Positions 1-9,511 are shown, counted from the first letter of the stretch. The stretch is DNA of 64,000 bases from Pseudomonas migulae (GCF_024169315.1 NZ_JALJWR010000001.1:5630501-5694500), one strand, 5' to 3'. Notes: generated by a model not told the origin, from the sequence alone. Translations and numbers: made by a program.

Positions 1-150
1 AGGGGCAAGAGCGCTTGGTTACTTGGCGCTTCTCCAAGTGACTCGCCGTAAGGGCGAAACCGCCAGCCGCCGTTACCGCAGAAACGGATATGTCCCCCAA
101 CCCCCACCCAGTGAAAACTATCAAGTCTCCAACACCTGGCTTTTTCAACA
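1..150. repeat. Probable dispersed Pseudomonas intergenic repeat, then rfbF leader
   Basis: The first 336 bases hold no gene that I can support. Bases 1-150 match, from memory, a multi-copy intergenic element common in fluorescens-group genomes: a run around TTGGTTACTTGGCGCTT, an inverted CCAAGTG, CTCGCCGTAAGGGCG and then GCCGCCGTTACC. Only one copy lies in this window, so copy number cannot be shown here. An open frame at 23-253 crosses it but has low-complexity, arginine-rich content and no clear ribosome binding site. Bases 150-336 show nothing certain until the strong Shine-Dalgarno AGAGGGGAG at about 326-334 for rfbF. Confidence 0.5.
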
Positions 151-336
151 TAAGCGCCTGGCCCAACGCACTAAAGGAGCTGGCGCGTTTCCTGCAAGTC
201 CCCCCGATATCGCCATAAAACGAGCACTTCCGGTGAATCCAGAAGCGCCCTGACCGGCATTGAAGGTTTTATCCAGAAGGCCTGCAAAAGCTTGATACAG
301 CTTGGCTGAGCCCTGTGACGAACAAGAGGGGAGACG

Positions 337-1110
337 ATGAAGGCAGTTATTTTGGCGGGTGGTCTGGGCACGCGCATCAGTGAGGAGTCGCACCTCAAAC
401 CCAAGCCGATGATTGAAATCGGCGGCAAGCCAATTCTCTGGCACATCATGAAGCAGTACTCCGCTCACGGAATCCATGATTTCGTGATTTGCCTGGGTTA
501 CAAGGGCTATGCGATCAAGGACTTCTTCGCCAACTACTTCCTGCATACCTCCGACGTCACGTTCGACATGTGCAACAACCGCATGGACGTTCACCAGAAC
601 TACAGCGAGCCGTGGCGTGTCACGCTCATCGACACCGGTGAAGACACCATGACCGGCGGCCGTCTGCGTCGTGCCAGCCGCTACCTGGAAAACGAAGAAG
701 CGTTCTGTTTTACCTATGGCGACGGCGTTTCCGATCTGAATATTGGTGCACTGGTCGACTTCCACCTAACCCATGGCAAGCTCGCCACCGTCACGGCGGT
801 ACAGCCACCGGGCCGATACGGCGCGCTGAATCGCGACGGTGACAGCGTTCTTGGTTTTACCGAAAAGCCACGTGGCGATGGCGGCTGGATCAATGGCGGC
901 TTCTTTGTGCTGTCGCCCAAGGTGTTGCCGTTGATCGAAGGCGACGAGACTTCGTGGGAGTCCGGTCCGCTGGATGGCCTGGCCGAGCGCGGTGAACTCA
1001 TGGCGTACCAGCACGACGGTTTCTGGCAGCCGATGGACACCTTGCGCGACAAGAACCACCTCGAAGCGTTGTGGCAGAGCGGGGAGGCCCCATGGAAACA
1101 ATGGGATTGA
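337..1110 (+). CDS. rfbF: Glucose-1-phosphate cytidylyltransferase
   Basis: This 257-residue protein forms CDP-glucose from CTP and glucose 1-phosphate, the first step of CDP-deoxysugar synthesis in the cytoplasm. The N-terminus carries the nucleotidyltransferase signature LAGGLGTR (residues 6-13) followed by the conserved KPKPM segment, and the length is normal for RfbF. The ATG follows a strong AGAGGGGAG ribosome binding site. It opens a tightly packed operon: rfbG starts inside its last codons. CDP-glucose serves only deoxysugar pathways, so with rfbG it fixes the nucleotide carrier of the first module as CDP rather than dTDP or UDP. Confidence 0.93.
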   Translation: MKAVILAGGLGTRISEESHLKPKPMIEIGGKPILWHIMKQYSAHGIHDFVICLGYKGYAIKDFFANYFLHTSDVTFDMCNNRMDVHQNYSEPWRVTLIDTGEDTMTGGRLRRASRYLENEEAFCFTYGDGVSDLNIGALVDFHLTHGKLATVTAVQPPGRYGALNRDGDSVLGFTEKPRGDGGWINGGFFVLSPKVLPLIEGDETSWESGPLDGLAERGELMAYQHDGFWQPMDTLRDKNHLEALWQSGEAPWKQWD

Positions 1111-2174
1111 GCTCCGAGTTCTGGCGCGGCAAGCGGGTTCTGCTGACTGGTCACACCGGTTTCAAAGGCAGTTGGCTGACCCTGTGGCTGCAAAGCCTGG
1201 GGGCCGAGGTCAGCGGATTTTCCCTTGATCCTTCGACCGAGCCGAGCCTGTTCGAACTGGCGCGTGTTCACGAGGGCATCAATGATCAGCGCGGCGACCT
1301 GCGTGACCTGGGCGCGTTGCTGGAATTGATCGCCGAAACCCGACCGGAAATCGTCCTGCACCTGGCGGCTCAACCGTTGGTGCGCGAAGGCTATCGCGAT
1401 CCGCTGGGAACCTACTCCAGCAACGTCATGGGCACCCTCAATCTGCTCGAAGCCATCCGCCAGGTCGGCGGCGTGCGCGCCTGTGTGCTGGTGACGACCG
1501 ACAAGGTCTACGCCAACCAGGAATGGCTATGGCCGTACCGCGAAAACGAAGCCCTCGGCGGTCACGATCCTTACAGCAGCAGCAAGGCTTGCTGCGAACT
1601 GTTGGCGCAGTCCTACGCCGCTTCGTTCTTCCCGGCCGAGCGTTATGCCGAGCACGGTCTGGCCCTGGCCACGGCGCGTGCAGGCAACGTGCTGGGCGGT
1701 GGCGATTTCGCGCCGGAACGCTTGATCCCCGATGTGCTCAAGGCCTGGTCGGCGGACGAGCCGGTGACCCTGCGCTACCCGCAAGCCGTACGCCCATGGC
1801 AGCACGCGCTTGAACCTTTGGCGGGCTATCTGCAACTCGCCGCCGGTCTCTATGCACAAGGGCCGGAATTTGCCGGCGCGTGGAACTTCGGCCCGAGCGA
1901 AACGGACATGTGCAGCGTCGGCGAAGTGGTCGAACTGCTCGCCAGCCGCTGGCCACAATCCCGTGGATTGCGCATCGAACCGAGTGATTTGCACGAAGCA
2001 GGCCTGTTGCGCCTGGACAGCAGCCGCGCCCGTCAACTGTTGGCCTGGCAACCGCGCTGGTCGTTGCAGCAGTGCCTGACCCAGACCCTCGATTGGCACC
2101 TGGCCTGGCAAAACGGCGACGACATGCGGGCCGTCACGTTGGGCCAGTTGAACCTGTACCGAGGCGCGCTGTGA
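1092..2174 (+). CDS. rfbG: CDP-glucose 4,6-dehydratase
   Basis: This 360-residue short-chain dehydrogenase/reductase family enzyme converts CDP-glucose to CDP-4-keto-6-deoxyglucose with bound NAD. The Rossmann motif GHTGFKG is at residues 20-26 and the catalytic YSSSK at Y161-K165; TTDKVY upstream is typical of RfbG. I chose ATG 1092 over the in-frame ATG 1071 because GGGGAGG lies at 1081-1087, at good spacing. The gene overlaps the end of rfbF by 19 bases and its TGA overlaps the next start, so the genes are translationally coupled. No rfbH-like 3-dehydrase is present, so a 3,6-dideoxy sugar by the Yersinia/Salmonella route is not expected. Confidence 0.93.
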   Translation: METMGLSSEFWRGKRVLLTGHTGFKGSWLTLWLQSLGAEVSGFSLDPSTEPSLFELARVHEGINDQRGDLRDLGALLELIAETRPEIVLHLAAQPLVREGYRDPLGTYSSNVMGTLNLLEAIRQVGGVRACVLVTTDKVYANQEWLWPYRENEALGGHDPYSSSKACCELLAQSYAASFFPAERYAEHGLALATARAGNVLGGGDFAPERLIPDVLKAWSADEPVTLRYPQAVRPWQHALEPLAGYLQLAAGLYAQGPEFAGAWNFGPSETDMCSVGEVVELLASRWPQSRGLRIEPSDLHEAGLLRLDSSRARQLLAWQPRWSLQQCLTQTLDWHLAWQNGDDMRAVTLGQLNLYRGAL

Positions 2175-2731
2175 GCGAATTCCTGTTGAAAGCGCTGCCG
2201 CTGAATGGCTTGTTCAGCGTGCAGCACAAGCGCTTCGAAGACGATCGCGGGCACTTCGCCCGACTGTTCTGCGAAGGCAGCCTGAGCGCCTTCGGCCAGC
2301 CGTTTCATATCCGCCAGATCAATCACTCCTGCACCCGTGAACGGGGCAGTGTGCGTGGCCTGCATTATCAGAACGCCAACGCACCGGAAGCCAAGCTGAT
2401 CACCTGCCTGCGTGGTGAAGTCTGGGATGTGGCGGTGGACCTGCGTCCCGACTCAGAGACGTTCCTGCACTGGCACGCCGAACACCTTCGGGCCGGCGAC
2501 GGTCGCAGCTTGCTGATTCCGGCCGGGTTCGCCCATGGCTTCCAGACCCTGACCGACGACGCCGAATTGCTCTACTTGCACAGCGCGGATTACACGCCTG
2601 CGCACGAAGGGGGGGTGCGTGTGAACGATCCACGGCTGGCGATTGCCTGGCCGTTGCCTGTCAATAATCTGTCGGCCAGGGACGCCAGCCATCCCTTGCT
2701 CGATGAACGCTTCGCTGGAGTGCGTCTATGA
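2171..2731 (+). CDS. RmlC-family sugar 3,5-epimerase
   Basis: A cupin protein of 186 residues in the RmlC/RfbC (dTDP-4-dehydrorhamnose 3,5-epimerase) family. Conserved features are the INHSCTRERGSVRGLHYQ block with the catalytic histidine near residue 63, the VWDVAVDLR strand and the FAHGF turn. In this operon the likely substrate is CDP-4-keto-6-deoxyglucose, epimerised at C3 and/or C5 before C-methylation; that substrate is an inference from neighbours. I place the start at GTG 2171, which overlaps the rfbG TGA; a longer open frame reaching back to 2072 lies inside rfbG and lacks cupin homology. Slightly longer than some mono-epimerases, so C3-only epimerisation cannot be excluded. Confidence 0.85.
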   Translation: MSEFLLKALPLNGLFSVQHKRFEDDRGHFARLFCEGSLSAFGQPFHIRQINHSCTRERGSVRGLHYQNANAPEAKLITCLRGEVWDVAVDLRPDSETFLHWHAEHLRAGDGRSLLIPAGFAHGFQTLTDDAELLYLHSADYTPAHEGGVRVNDPRLAIAWPLPVNNLSARDASHPLLDERFAGVRL

Positions 2732-3954
2732 ACTGCCGTGGTTGCGGTACTCCGTTGGCCTTGCCGCTGATCGACCTCGGCACCTCGCCGCCGTCGAATG
2801 CCTATGTCCGTGCCGACCAGCTGGAACAAGCCGAACAATGGGTGCCGCTGAAAGTCGCAGTGTGTCAGCAGTGCTGGCTGGTGCAGACCGAGGATTACAC
2901 CAGTGCCGACAGTCTGTTCGACGCCGAGTACGCCTATTTCAGTTCCTTCTCCAGCACCTGGCTGGCCCATGCCGAGCGCTACGTGGCCGACATGGTCGAG
3001 CGTTTTGGCCTGACGGCTGACAGCCGTGTGGTGGAGATCGCTGCCAACGACGGTTACCTGTTGCAGTACGTTGCAGGACGCGGCATTCCTTGTCTGGGTG
3101 TCGAGCCGACGCGCAGCACCGCACACGCCGCTCGGGAAAAAGGCCTGGAGATTCGCGAGTTGTTCTTCGGCCGTGAAACCGCTTCGCAGCTGAAGACCGA
3201 AGGCTGGGCCGCCGACCTGATGGCGGCCAACAATGTGTTGGCCCACGTACCGGACATCAACGATTTTCTCGGCGGCTTTGCGGCCCTGCTCAAGCCGACC
3301 GGTGTGGCAACCTTCGAGTTTCCACAATTACTGACGCTGATGGCCGGGCAGCAATTCGACACGCTGTATCACGAACATTATTCCTACCTGTCCCTGACCG
3401 CCGTGCAGACGTTGTGCGAGCGCAATGGCCTGGAAGTGTTCGATGTCGGCCAGCTCTCGACCCATGGCGGTTCGTTGCGGGTATTCGTGCAACGTGCCGA
3501 CGGGATCCGCCGCGAAGTGCAGCCAGCGGTCGCGCAACAATTGCAGGCCGAACTCGTCGCCGGCGTGAAAACCCCTGAGTACTACGCCACCCTGGCGCCC
3601 GCCGCCGAGGGCATCAAGCACCAACTGCTGCGCTTCCTGTTGCAGGCCAAGGCCGACGGCAAGCGTGTGGTCGGTTACGGCGCCGCCGCCAAGGGCAACA
3701 CGTTGCTCAACTATGCCGGGGTCAAGCCCGATCTGTTGGCCTGGGTCGCGGACGCCAACCCGCACAAACAGGGCAAGTTTTTACCGGGCAGCCGGATTTC
3801 GGTGGTGTCGCCGGAGCGTATCGCCCTCGAACGCCCCGACTACATTCTGGTTCTGCCCTGGAACCTGTTGCCTGAAATCACCCAGCAATTCGCCTCGGTC
3901 AAAGCGTGGGGCGCACAGTTTGTCGTCGCCGTTCCGGAGTTGAGTATTCAATGA
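2728..3954 (+). CDS. SAM-dependent sugar C-methyltransferase (TylCIII/EvaC type)
   Basis: A 408-residue class I methyltransferase with the three-part layout of NDP-hexose C-methyltransferases. An N-terminal zinc-binding head has CRGC at residues 3-6 and a second CxxC pair (CQQC) near residue 50. A SAM-binding core carries VEIAANDGYLL near residues 103-113. A C-terminal Rossmann-like domain contains GYGAAAKGNTLLNY. Family members add a methyl group to a carbon next to a 4-keto group, commonly C3. With rfbF, rfbG and the epimerase this predicts a branched CDP-sugar. The start overlaps the previous stop by ATGA. O-methylation is less likely given the cysteine-rich head. Confidence 0.85.
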   Translation: MNCRGCGTPLALPLIDLGTSPPSNAYVRADQLEQAEQWVPLKVAVCQQCWLVQTEDYTSADSLFDAEYAYFSSFSSTWLAHAERYVADMVERFGLTADSRVVEIAANDGYLLQYVAGRGIPCLGVEPTRSTAHAAREKGLEIRELFFGRETASQLKTEGWAADLMAANNVLAHVPDINDFLGGFAALLKPTGVATFEFPQLLTLMAGQQFDTLYHEHYSYLSLTAVQTLCERNGLEVFDVGQLSTHGGSLRVFVQRADGIRREVQPAVAQQLQAELVAGVKTPEYYATLAPAAEGIKHQLLRFLLQAKADGKRVVGYGAAAKGNTLLNYAGVKPDLLAWVADANPHKQGKFLPGSRISVVSPERIALERPDYILVLPWNLLPEITQQFASVKAWGAQFVVAVPELSIQ

Positions 3955-5072
3955 GCAGAATTCATTACACCAAGCCGAGTATTGGCGAACTGGAAGCCCG
4001 GTATGCCCTGGACGCCGTGCAGAACGGTTGGGGCGCGCGTTGCTACGAGTACCTGACGCGTTTCGAGCACGGGTTTGCCGAGCACCTCGGGGCGACCTAT
4101 GCGATCGCGACTTCCAGCTGCACCGGCGCGCTGCACATGGGCATGGCGGCGCTGGGCATCGGCGCGGGTGACGAAGTGATCCTGGGCAACACCAACTGGA
4201 TCGCTTCGGCAGCACCGATTACCTATATGGGCGCCACGCCGGTGTTTGTCGATGTGCTGGCGGACAGCTGGTGCCTTGACCCGGAGCTCGTCAGGCAAGC
4301 CATCACCCCGAAGACCAAAGCCATTCTCGCGGTCCATCTCTACGGCAATCTGTGCGACATGGATGCCTTGCTGGCGATCGGTCGTGAACACGGGATTCCG
4401 GTCATCGAAGATGCCGCCGAAGCCATCGGTTCGCAGTGGCGCGGCAAGGCGGCCGGCTCGATGGGGGCGTTCGGTGCGTTTTCCTTTCACGGCACCAAAA
4501 CCATGACCACCGGGGAGGGCGGGATATTCGTCACCTCGGACAAAGCCTTGTACGAGCGTGTCCTGACCTTGTCCAACCATGGTCGCGTCGCGGGCAGCAC
4601 CAAGCAATTCTGGCCTGAGTTCATTGGCTTCAAATACAAGATGAGCAACCTGCAGGCCGCCGTAGGCTGCGCCCAGGTCGAGCGGATCGAGGAACTGATC
4701 GAACGCAAGCGGACGATTTTCGCCAATTACGCCCGCGCGCTGGCATCGCTGCCAGGTGTTTCGCTGAACCCCGAACCTGCGCACGCCCGTAACGGTTACT
4801 GGATGCCGACCGTGGTGTTCGATGCCGAGGCCGGGATTCATCGCGACGAAATGATCGCTGCGTTCCAGGCCGCCGATATCGACGCCCGGGTATTCTTCTG
4901 GCCGCTGTCTTTGTTGCCCATGTTCAGCGAGCACGAGGTCGATACACCGGTGGCGTTTGCCTTGCCGGAGCGAGCGTTCAACCTGCCGAGCTATCACGAC
5001 ATGACCGACGCCGATCAGGCTCGAGTGGTGGACGTTGTGCGCGGCTTGCTCGCCCAAAGGCAATCGCTGTGA
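3951..5072 (+). CDS. DegT/DnrJ/EryC1 sugar aminotransferase
   Basis: A 373-residue PLP-dependent sugar aminotransferase. The PLP lysine is K183 in SFHGTKTMTTGEGG, and D154 in IEDAAEAIG contacts the PLP nitrogen. The FHGTKTxTTGEGG form resembles perosamine-synthetase-type 4-aminotransferases, so transamination of the 4-keto group of the CDP-sugar is the best guess. ATG 3951 overlaps the TGA of the methyltransferase gene (ATGA); the frame runs upstream but that part is antisense to nothing conserved and lacks a ribosome binding site. The gene next in line is an acyltransferase that would cap the new amine. Confidence 0.88.
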   Translation: MSRIHYTKPSIGELEARYALDAVQNGWGARCYEYLTRFEHGFAEHLGATYAIATSSCTGALHMGMAALGIGAGDEVILGNTNWIASAAPITYMGATPVFVDVLADSWCLDPELVRQAITPKTKAILAVHLYGNLCDMDALLAIGREHGIPVIEDAAEAIGSQWRGKAAGSMGAFGAFSFHGTKTMTTGEGGIFVTSDKALYERVLTLSNHGRVAGSTKQFWPEFIGFKYKMSNLQAAVGCAQVERIEELIERKRTIFANYARALASLPGVSLNPEPAHARNGYWMPTVVFDAEAGIHRDEMIAAFQAADIDARVFFWPLSLLPMFSEHEVDTPVAFALPERAFNLPSYHDMTDADQARVVDVVRGLLAQRQSL

Positions 5073-5734
5073 AGATGTACCTGCTGGGCGCAGCCAACCC
5101 GGAAGCGGTGCGCATGCTGCACGCCGTGAAACGCAGCACGCCGAACGTCGACTTCGCGTTTCTGGACAATGACCCGAACAAACACGGCACGCCGTTTTTT
5201 GGTGTGCCGGTCATTGGCGGTTCGGCGCTGGTCAGTGAGCTCAAAGGGCCGGACGTACGATTCGTCAACCTGATCACCGGCAGCACCCGACTGCGCTACG
5301 AGACCACCCGCGAGCTGGTCGAGGCCGGCGCCACCCTGGGGCAGTTCATCCACCCCGGCATCGACCTGACCATGATCCGCATGGGGCAGGGCAGTTACCT
5401 GCAGGAAGGCGTGATCATGCAAGCCGAAGTGACGCTGGGTGACAACACCAGCATCAGCGCCGGCAGCGTGGTGGGGCACGAAGGGCAGATCGGCCACTCG
5501 GTGTTCATGGCGCCAGGCGTGTGCATCGCCGGTTGCGTGGAAATCGGCGACGGCACGTTTATCGGCACCAACGCCACCATTCTTCCGCGCTTGCGCATCG
5601 GCCGCTGGGTCACCATCGGTGCCGGTGCGGTCGTGACCAAGGATATTCCGGATTTTTCAGTCGTGGCGGGCAACCCCGCCAGGATCATCAAGACCAACGC
5701 GGTGCCTTACCCCGACGGTAGGGTCTTCAAGTAA
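5069..5734 (+). CDS. NeuD/PglD-like left-handed beta-helix acyltransferase
   Basis: A 221-residue sugar acyltransferase. The N-terminal third is a small nucleotide-sugar-binding Rossmann-like domain (MYLLGAANPEAV), and from about residue 90 hexapeptide repeats of the left-handed beta-helix type follow (for example VEIGDGTFIGTNATI), closing with VVAGNPARI. Relatives N- or O-acylate amino sugars and sialic acids. Placed directly after the aminotransferase, it probably acylates the new 4-amine. The donor is unknown: acetyl-CoA is usual, but the KAS III gene at 16694 makes a 3-hydroxybutyryl-type donor possible. The GTG start at 5069 overlaps the preceding stop. Confidence 0.82.
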   Translation: MKMYLLGAANPEAVRMLHAVKRSTPNVDFAFLDNDPNKHGTPFFGVPVIGGSALVSELKGPDVRFVNLITGSTRLRYETTRELVEAGATLGQFIHPGIDLTMIRMGQGSYLQEGVIMQAEVTLGDNTSISAGSVVGHEGQIGHSVFMAPGVCIAGCVEIGDGTFIGTNATILPRLRIGRWVTIGAGAVVTKDIPDFSVVAGNPARIIKTNAVPYPDGRVFK

Positions 5735-5764
5735 CCCGTTTCCCCATTTTTCTGGAGCGTTTCA

Positions 5765-6493
5765 ATGAATCCCCATGAGCAGTTTCGCGAAGAAGTAAAA
5801 GGCAACATCGAAGGCCTGCAGCAGGACAAGGCGCTGCAAGCCGAGTCGCTGGGCTGGGTCAGCACCACGGCCAAACACAAGTACACCTACAACTTCAGCT
5901 GGATGGGCCGGCCGATCATTCAGTTTCCTCAGGACATGGTCGCCATGCAGGAAATCATCTGGAACCTGCGTCCGGACGTGATCGTTGAAACCGGTATCGC
6001 CCACGGTGGCTCGCTGGTGTTTTATGCATCGATCCTCGAACTGATGGGCCATGGTGAAGTGCTGGGCGTCGACATCGACATTCGCCCGCACAACCGCGAA
6101 GCGATCGAAGCTCACCCGATGAGCAAACGCATCCAGATGATTCAGGGCTCGAGCATCGACACCGCCATCGTTGATCAGGTACGCGAGCGCATCCAGGGCA
6201 AGAAAGTGCTGGTGGTCCTGGACTCCAATCACACCCACGAACACGTCCTCGAAGAGCTGCGCCTGTACGCACCGATGGTGTCGGTGGGCAGCTATTGCGT
6301 GGTGATGGACACCGTGGTCGAAGACATGCCGGAAGATGCGTTCCCGGATCGTCCATGGGGCAAGGGCGACAACCCGAAAACCGCGGTCTGGGCCTACCTC
6401 GAAGAAAACCGCGATTTCGAGATCGACCAGGCGATTCACAGCAAGCTGCTGATCACTGTCGCGCCAGATGGCTACCTGCGCCGAGTGCGTTAA
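5765..6493 (+). CDS. CmcI/cephalosporin-hydroxylase-family SAM methyltransferase
   Basis: A 242-residue protein of the CmcI family, which despite its name contains mainly SAM-dependent methyltransferases, including rhamnosyl O-methyltransferases. The SAM motif is VETGIAHGGSLVFYASIL (about residues 75-93), followed by an acidic VDIDIR strand and an LDSNHTHEHV segment that matches the metal/SAM region of the family. It probably O-methylates a sugar of the flagellin glycan. It sits 30 bases after the previous gene with GGAG upstream of the ATG, so it likely belongs to the same transcript. The exact position methylated cannot be read from sequence. Confidence 0.8.
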   Translation: MNPHEQFREEVKGNIEGLQQDKALQAESLGWVSTTAKHKYTYNFSWMGRPIIQFPQDMVAMQEIIWNLRPDVIVETGIAHGGSLVFYASILELMGHGEVLGVDIDIRPHNREAIEAHPMSKRIQMIQGSSIDTAIVDQVRERIQGKKVLVVLDSNHTHEHVLEELRLYAPMVSVGSYCVVMDTVVEDMPEDAFPDRPWGKGDNPKTAVWAYLEENRDFEIDQAIHSKLLITVAPDGYLRRVR

Positions 6494-6547
6494 GCGACAC
6501 CTTTATTCAAGCGTTCATCAGGCAATCGGTCTGTGGTGGGGAAGGAT

Positions 6548-9490
6548 ATGCAAGGCAATTACGGTTCGGAAAACACGCGGTCCCTCAGTGAGCTGTTCAC
6601 TGTGGTGCTGATTACTCACAATCGCCCGGCGTTCCTGCGCAGGGCATTGCAGTTCTACAGCACATTGCCTTGCAAGATTCTGGTCCTCGACTCATCGGCC
6701 GTCGCACTGGACGGCGCGGCGGCGGTCGCGGACACCATCGACTATCGGCATTTGCCGCAGTTCGGCTACTGGGGCATTCAGGCCAAGCTGGTGTACGGCG
6801 TCGAGCAGGTCACCACGCCGTACATGGTCTTCGCCTCCGATGATGATTTCCTGTTGCACGGTGCCCTGACCGAATCGGTGAACTTCCTCGATGCCAATCC
6901 CGACTACGGGATGTGCCATGGCTATTGCCTGATGTACCTGACCCACGCCAACTACGTGCAGTATTACCGTCGTGACAAGAAGGTGCAGGAGGACTACAAC
7001 GCCGAGGATGGACAGGATCGTGTCGTCGATTACATGAGCCAGTACATTCCGCCGTTCTATGCGGTTCAGCGGACCTCGATACTGCGCGACTGGTATGACG
7101 CGATGCCTGAAGGCACGAGCTTCGAATGGCAGGAAATCGGCCACGTCTACTACATGCTGGCACGGGCCAAGGCGCGGATTCTTCCTACGCCCTACGTGGT
7201 GCGTGAGGTCAACTACGGCCGCTCGGATCACAACACTGAGATCATGACGACCCTGAGCTTCAAGGACGCCCGATCCGTCGCCGAGCGCGAGCGCTTTGCA
7301 GGGTTCCTGGCCTCGCTGCCGACCGGCATCAGTGGCCTGGATGAACAGCAGACCGCGCAGGTCGCCCTGCAAGGTTTCGCCGCGCTCGCCGAAAGCCTGA
7401 CGACCCGCAACGCGTTGACCATCGAGCCGATTTTCGAGTCTTACTGGAAGGATCCGACCGTAGGGCCCAAGCGCGTCTTCGGCGCTGACCAGTACGTCGA
7501 GATGCCGTTCTACAACAGCGCCTTCTTCGAGCAACTGACAGAGTGCGAATTCCTGCTTCATGCGATGCCCGCCGGGCGCTTGCAGCTTGAAGAGATGGAA
7601 GGCGCATTGCTCAAGCAGGAAGCCTTGCAGCGCACCTACTCCAATGACACTTCGGAGACGATCCAGAACCGTTTGCTTGAAGCCGTTCAGATAGGCGCCT
7701 TCAACCGCCGGGTGGTGCAAAAACTGGCGCAGCAACTACTGGATATGGATGAAGCCACCGATGCCCAGGTGTTGACCGACTGGATTCAGCGTCTGGGCAG
7801 CGTGCCCGTTTTTGACAGTCGCCAGTTGCTCGACACGATGCCGTCGGGGCGTGTGCGGAACTGGTTGCAGGCCCGTCAACCGAACGACACCGCGGTGAGG
7901 AAAATCAACCAGCACTTGGCCGCCCACGAAGGGGGGCCTCAGTTCGGCATTCTGCTGCTTGATCTGGACGCTGACATGGACAAGCTCCAGGTCACCCTGG
8001 ACAGCCTCATGGAGAGTGCGTTCCGGGCCTTCAAAGTGGTGGTCTTCACCACGGGCGATTTGCCGGCGGTCACCACGGCGCAAAACACGCTGCATTTCGT
8101 CAAGGTCACCACGGCCAATTACGTCGACAAGCTGAACCAGATTGCTCGCCAGTCGACCTCGGACTGGTTGTTGCTGGCGGAAGCGGGCGATGAGTTCACC
8201 GCTGCCGGTTTCCTGCGTGCCAGCGTTGAGTTGCAGAACGCCGAAGGTTGCCGTGCGGTCGCGATGGACGAGATTCATCGTCAGGCCAATGGCACCTTGG
8301 TCGACGTCTTCCGGCCCGCTTTCAACCTTGACCTGTTGCAGAGTTTGCCGGCGCTGGTCGCGCGTCATTGGCTGATCCGCCGCGAAGCATTGGTGGAGGC
8401 GGGTGGGTTTGCCCGCGAATTCACTTCGGCGCTGGAGTTCGACCTGTTGCTGCGCCTGATCGAAACCGGCGGCCTTGCCGGTCTTGCTCATCTGGCCGAG
8501 CCGTTGCTGATCACGGCGGCACCGGCGTTGGCAGCCAATGAGCACGAGCGTCAGACGCTGGTTCGTCATCTGGCGACCCGCGGTTATCAAGCGCGGGTCA
8601 ACGCCGAAGCGTCGGGCGGTTACCGTATCGACTATCGTCATGCCGATCGCCCGAAAGTGTCGATCGTCATTCATAGCCAGGACAACCTGGAGCATTTGCA
8701 GCGCTGCCTGGTCAGTGTGTTGCAGCGCACGCGCTATCAAAACAATGAAGTCGTCATTGCCGATAACCACAGCCAGTCCGCCGAGCTTCACGCCTGGCTC
8801 GATAGCCTGGAACAAAACGGGCGTGGCCGGATTCGCCTGGTCAAGGCTGCGCAGCGGCTGAGCACTTCGGCACTGCTGAACCTGGCTGCCGAACAGGCTC
8901 AAGGCGAATACCTGGTGTTGCTGGCAGCGGACGCCGAAGTGGTCAACGCGAACTGGATCGAGGCATTGCTCAATCAGGCCCAGCGTCCCGAAGTCGGGGT
9001 GGTCGGTGCCAAACTGGTGGATCACGAGGGCAATGTGAGCGGTGCCGGCCTGATTCTCGGGCTCAATGGCGGGATCGCCTCGCCATTCATCGGCGAGAAA
9101 AAGGACGCACCCGGCTATATGCGCCGGTTGGCCGTCGAACAGAATTACACCGCCGTTTCCGGTGTGTGCCTGATGATTCGCAAAGAAGTCTTCGTTGCCC
9201 TCGGTGGCCTGGATCGCGAGCACTTCGATGAGGCGTACGCCGATGTCGATCTGTGCCTGAAAGTCGCCGATGCCGGTTTGCTGACGGTGTGGACGCCGCA
9301 GGTTCAGATTGCACACCCGGGCACCTTGCCGAACGATCCGCAGGCAGTGGCGGCCTTGCGCGATAAGTGGCAGGCGCGCTTTGCACATGACGAGGCTTAC
9401 AACCAGAACCTGGCCCTGACCGGCAAGGGCTTTACCCTGGGTGAATCCGGCAGTGTGAACTGGGCGCAATCGCTCGCCTCAGCTGTCTGA
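6548..9490 (+). CDS. Large multidomain glycosyltransferase, probable flagellin glycosyltransferase
   Basis: A 980-residue protein with three GT-A-like segments. The first (about residues 10-330) begins with TVVLITHNRPAFLRRAL and has an acidic ASDDDF near residue 96, as in the TIGR00180-type glycosyltransferases. A second, degenerate one starts near residue 464 (FGILLLDLDADMDKL) and keeps an AEAGDEF motif. A third, GT2-like, starts near residue 703 (KVSIVIHSQDNLEHLQRCL) and ends with DVDLCLKVADAG. Very large Fgt-type enzymes of this kind glycosylate flagellin in P. syringae. ATG 6548 directly follows GGGGAAGG; GTG 6533 is an alternative. It probably acts at the cytoplasmic face on unexported flagellin. 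Confidence 0.82.
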   Translation: MQGNYGSENTRSLSELFTVVLITHNRPAFLRRALQFYSTLPCKILVLDSSAVALDGAAAVADTIDYRHLPQFGYWGIQAKLVYGVEQVTTPYMVFASDDDFLLHGALTESVNFLDANPDYGMCHGYCLMYLTHANYVQYYRRDKKVQEDYNAEDGQDRVVDYMSQYIPPFYAVQRTSILRDWYDAMPEGTSFEWQEIGHVYYMLARAKARILPTPYVVREVNYGRSDHNTEIMTTLSFKDARSVAERERFAGFLASLPTGISGLDEQQTAQVALQGFAALAESLTTRNALTIEPIFESYWKDPTVGPKRVFGADQYVEMPFYNSAFFEQLTECEFLLHAMPAGRLQLEEMEGALLKQEALQRTYSNDTSETIQNRLLEAVQIGAFNRRVVQKLAQQLLDMDEATDAQVLTDWIQRLGSVPVFDSRQLLDTMPSGRVRNWLQARQPNDTAVRKINQHLAAHEGGPQFGILLLDLDADMDKLQVTLDSLMESAFRAFKVVVFTTGDLPAVTTAQNTLHFVKVTTANYVDKLNQIARQSTSDWLLLAEAGDEFTAAGFLRASVELQNAEGCRAVAMDEIHRQANGTLVDVFRPAFNLDLLQSLPALVARHWLIRREALVEAGGFAREFTSALEFDLLLRLIETGGLAGLAHLAEPLLITAAPALAANEHERQTLVRHLATRGYQARVNAEASGGYRIDYRHADRPKVSIVIHSQDNLEHLQRCLVSVLQRTRYQNNEVVIADNHSQSAELHAWLDSLEQNGRGRIRLVKAAQRLSTSALLNLAAEQAQGEYLVLLAADAEVVNANWIEALLNQAQRPEVGVVGAKLVDHEGNVSGAGLILGLNGGIASPFIGEKKDAPGYMRRLAVEQNYTAVSGVCLMIRKEVFVALGGLDREHFDEAYADVDLCLKVADAGLLTVWTPQVQIAHPGTLPNDPQAVAALRDKWQARFAHDEAYNQNLALTGKGFTLGESGSVNWAQSLASAV

Positions 9491-9511
9491 TCAATTAAAA
9501 GGACTCACGTC

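Noticed and set aside
23..253. 76-codon frame at the window start
   Set aside because: Arg-rich translation of the probable dispersed repeat, no ribosome binding site.
7736..9469. 577-codon - strand frame opposite the large glycosyltransferase
   Set aside because: Shadow frame; the + strand product has clear GT2 motifs and the - strand product none.
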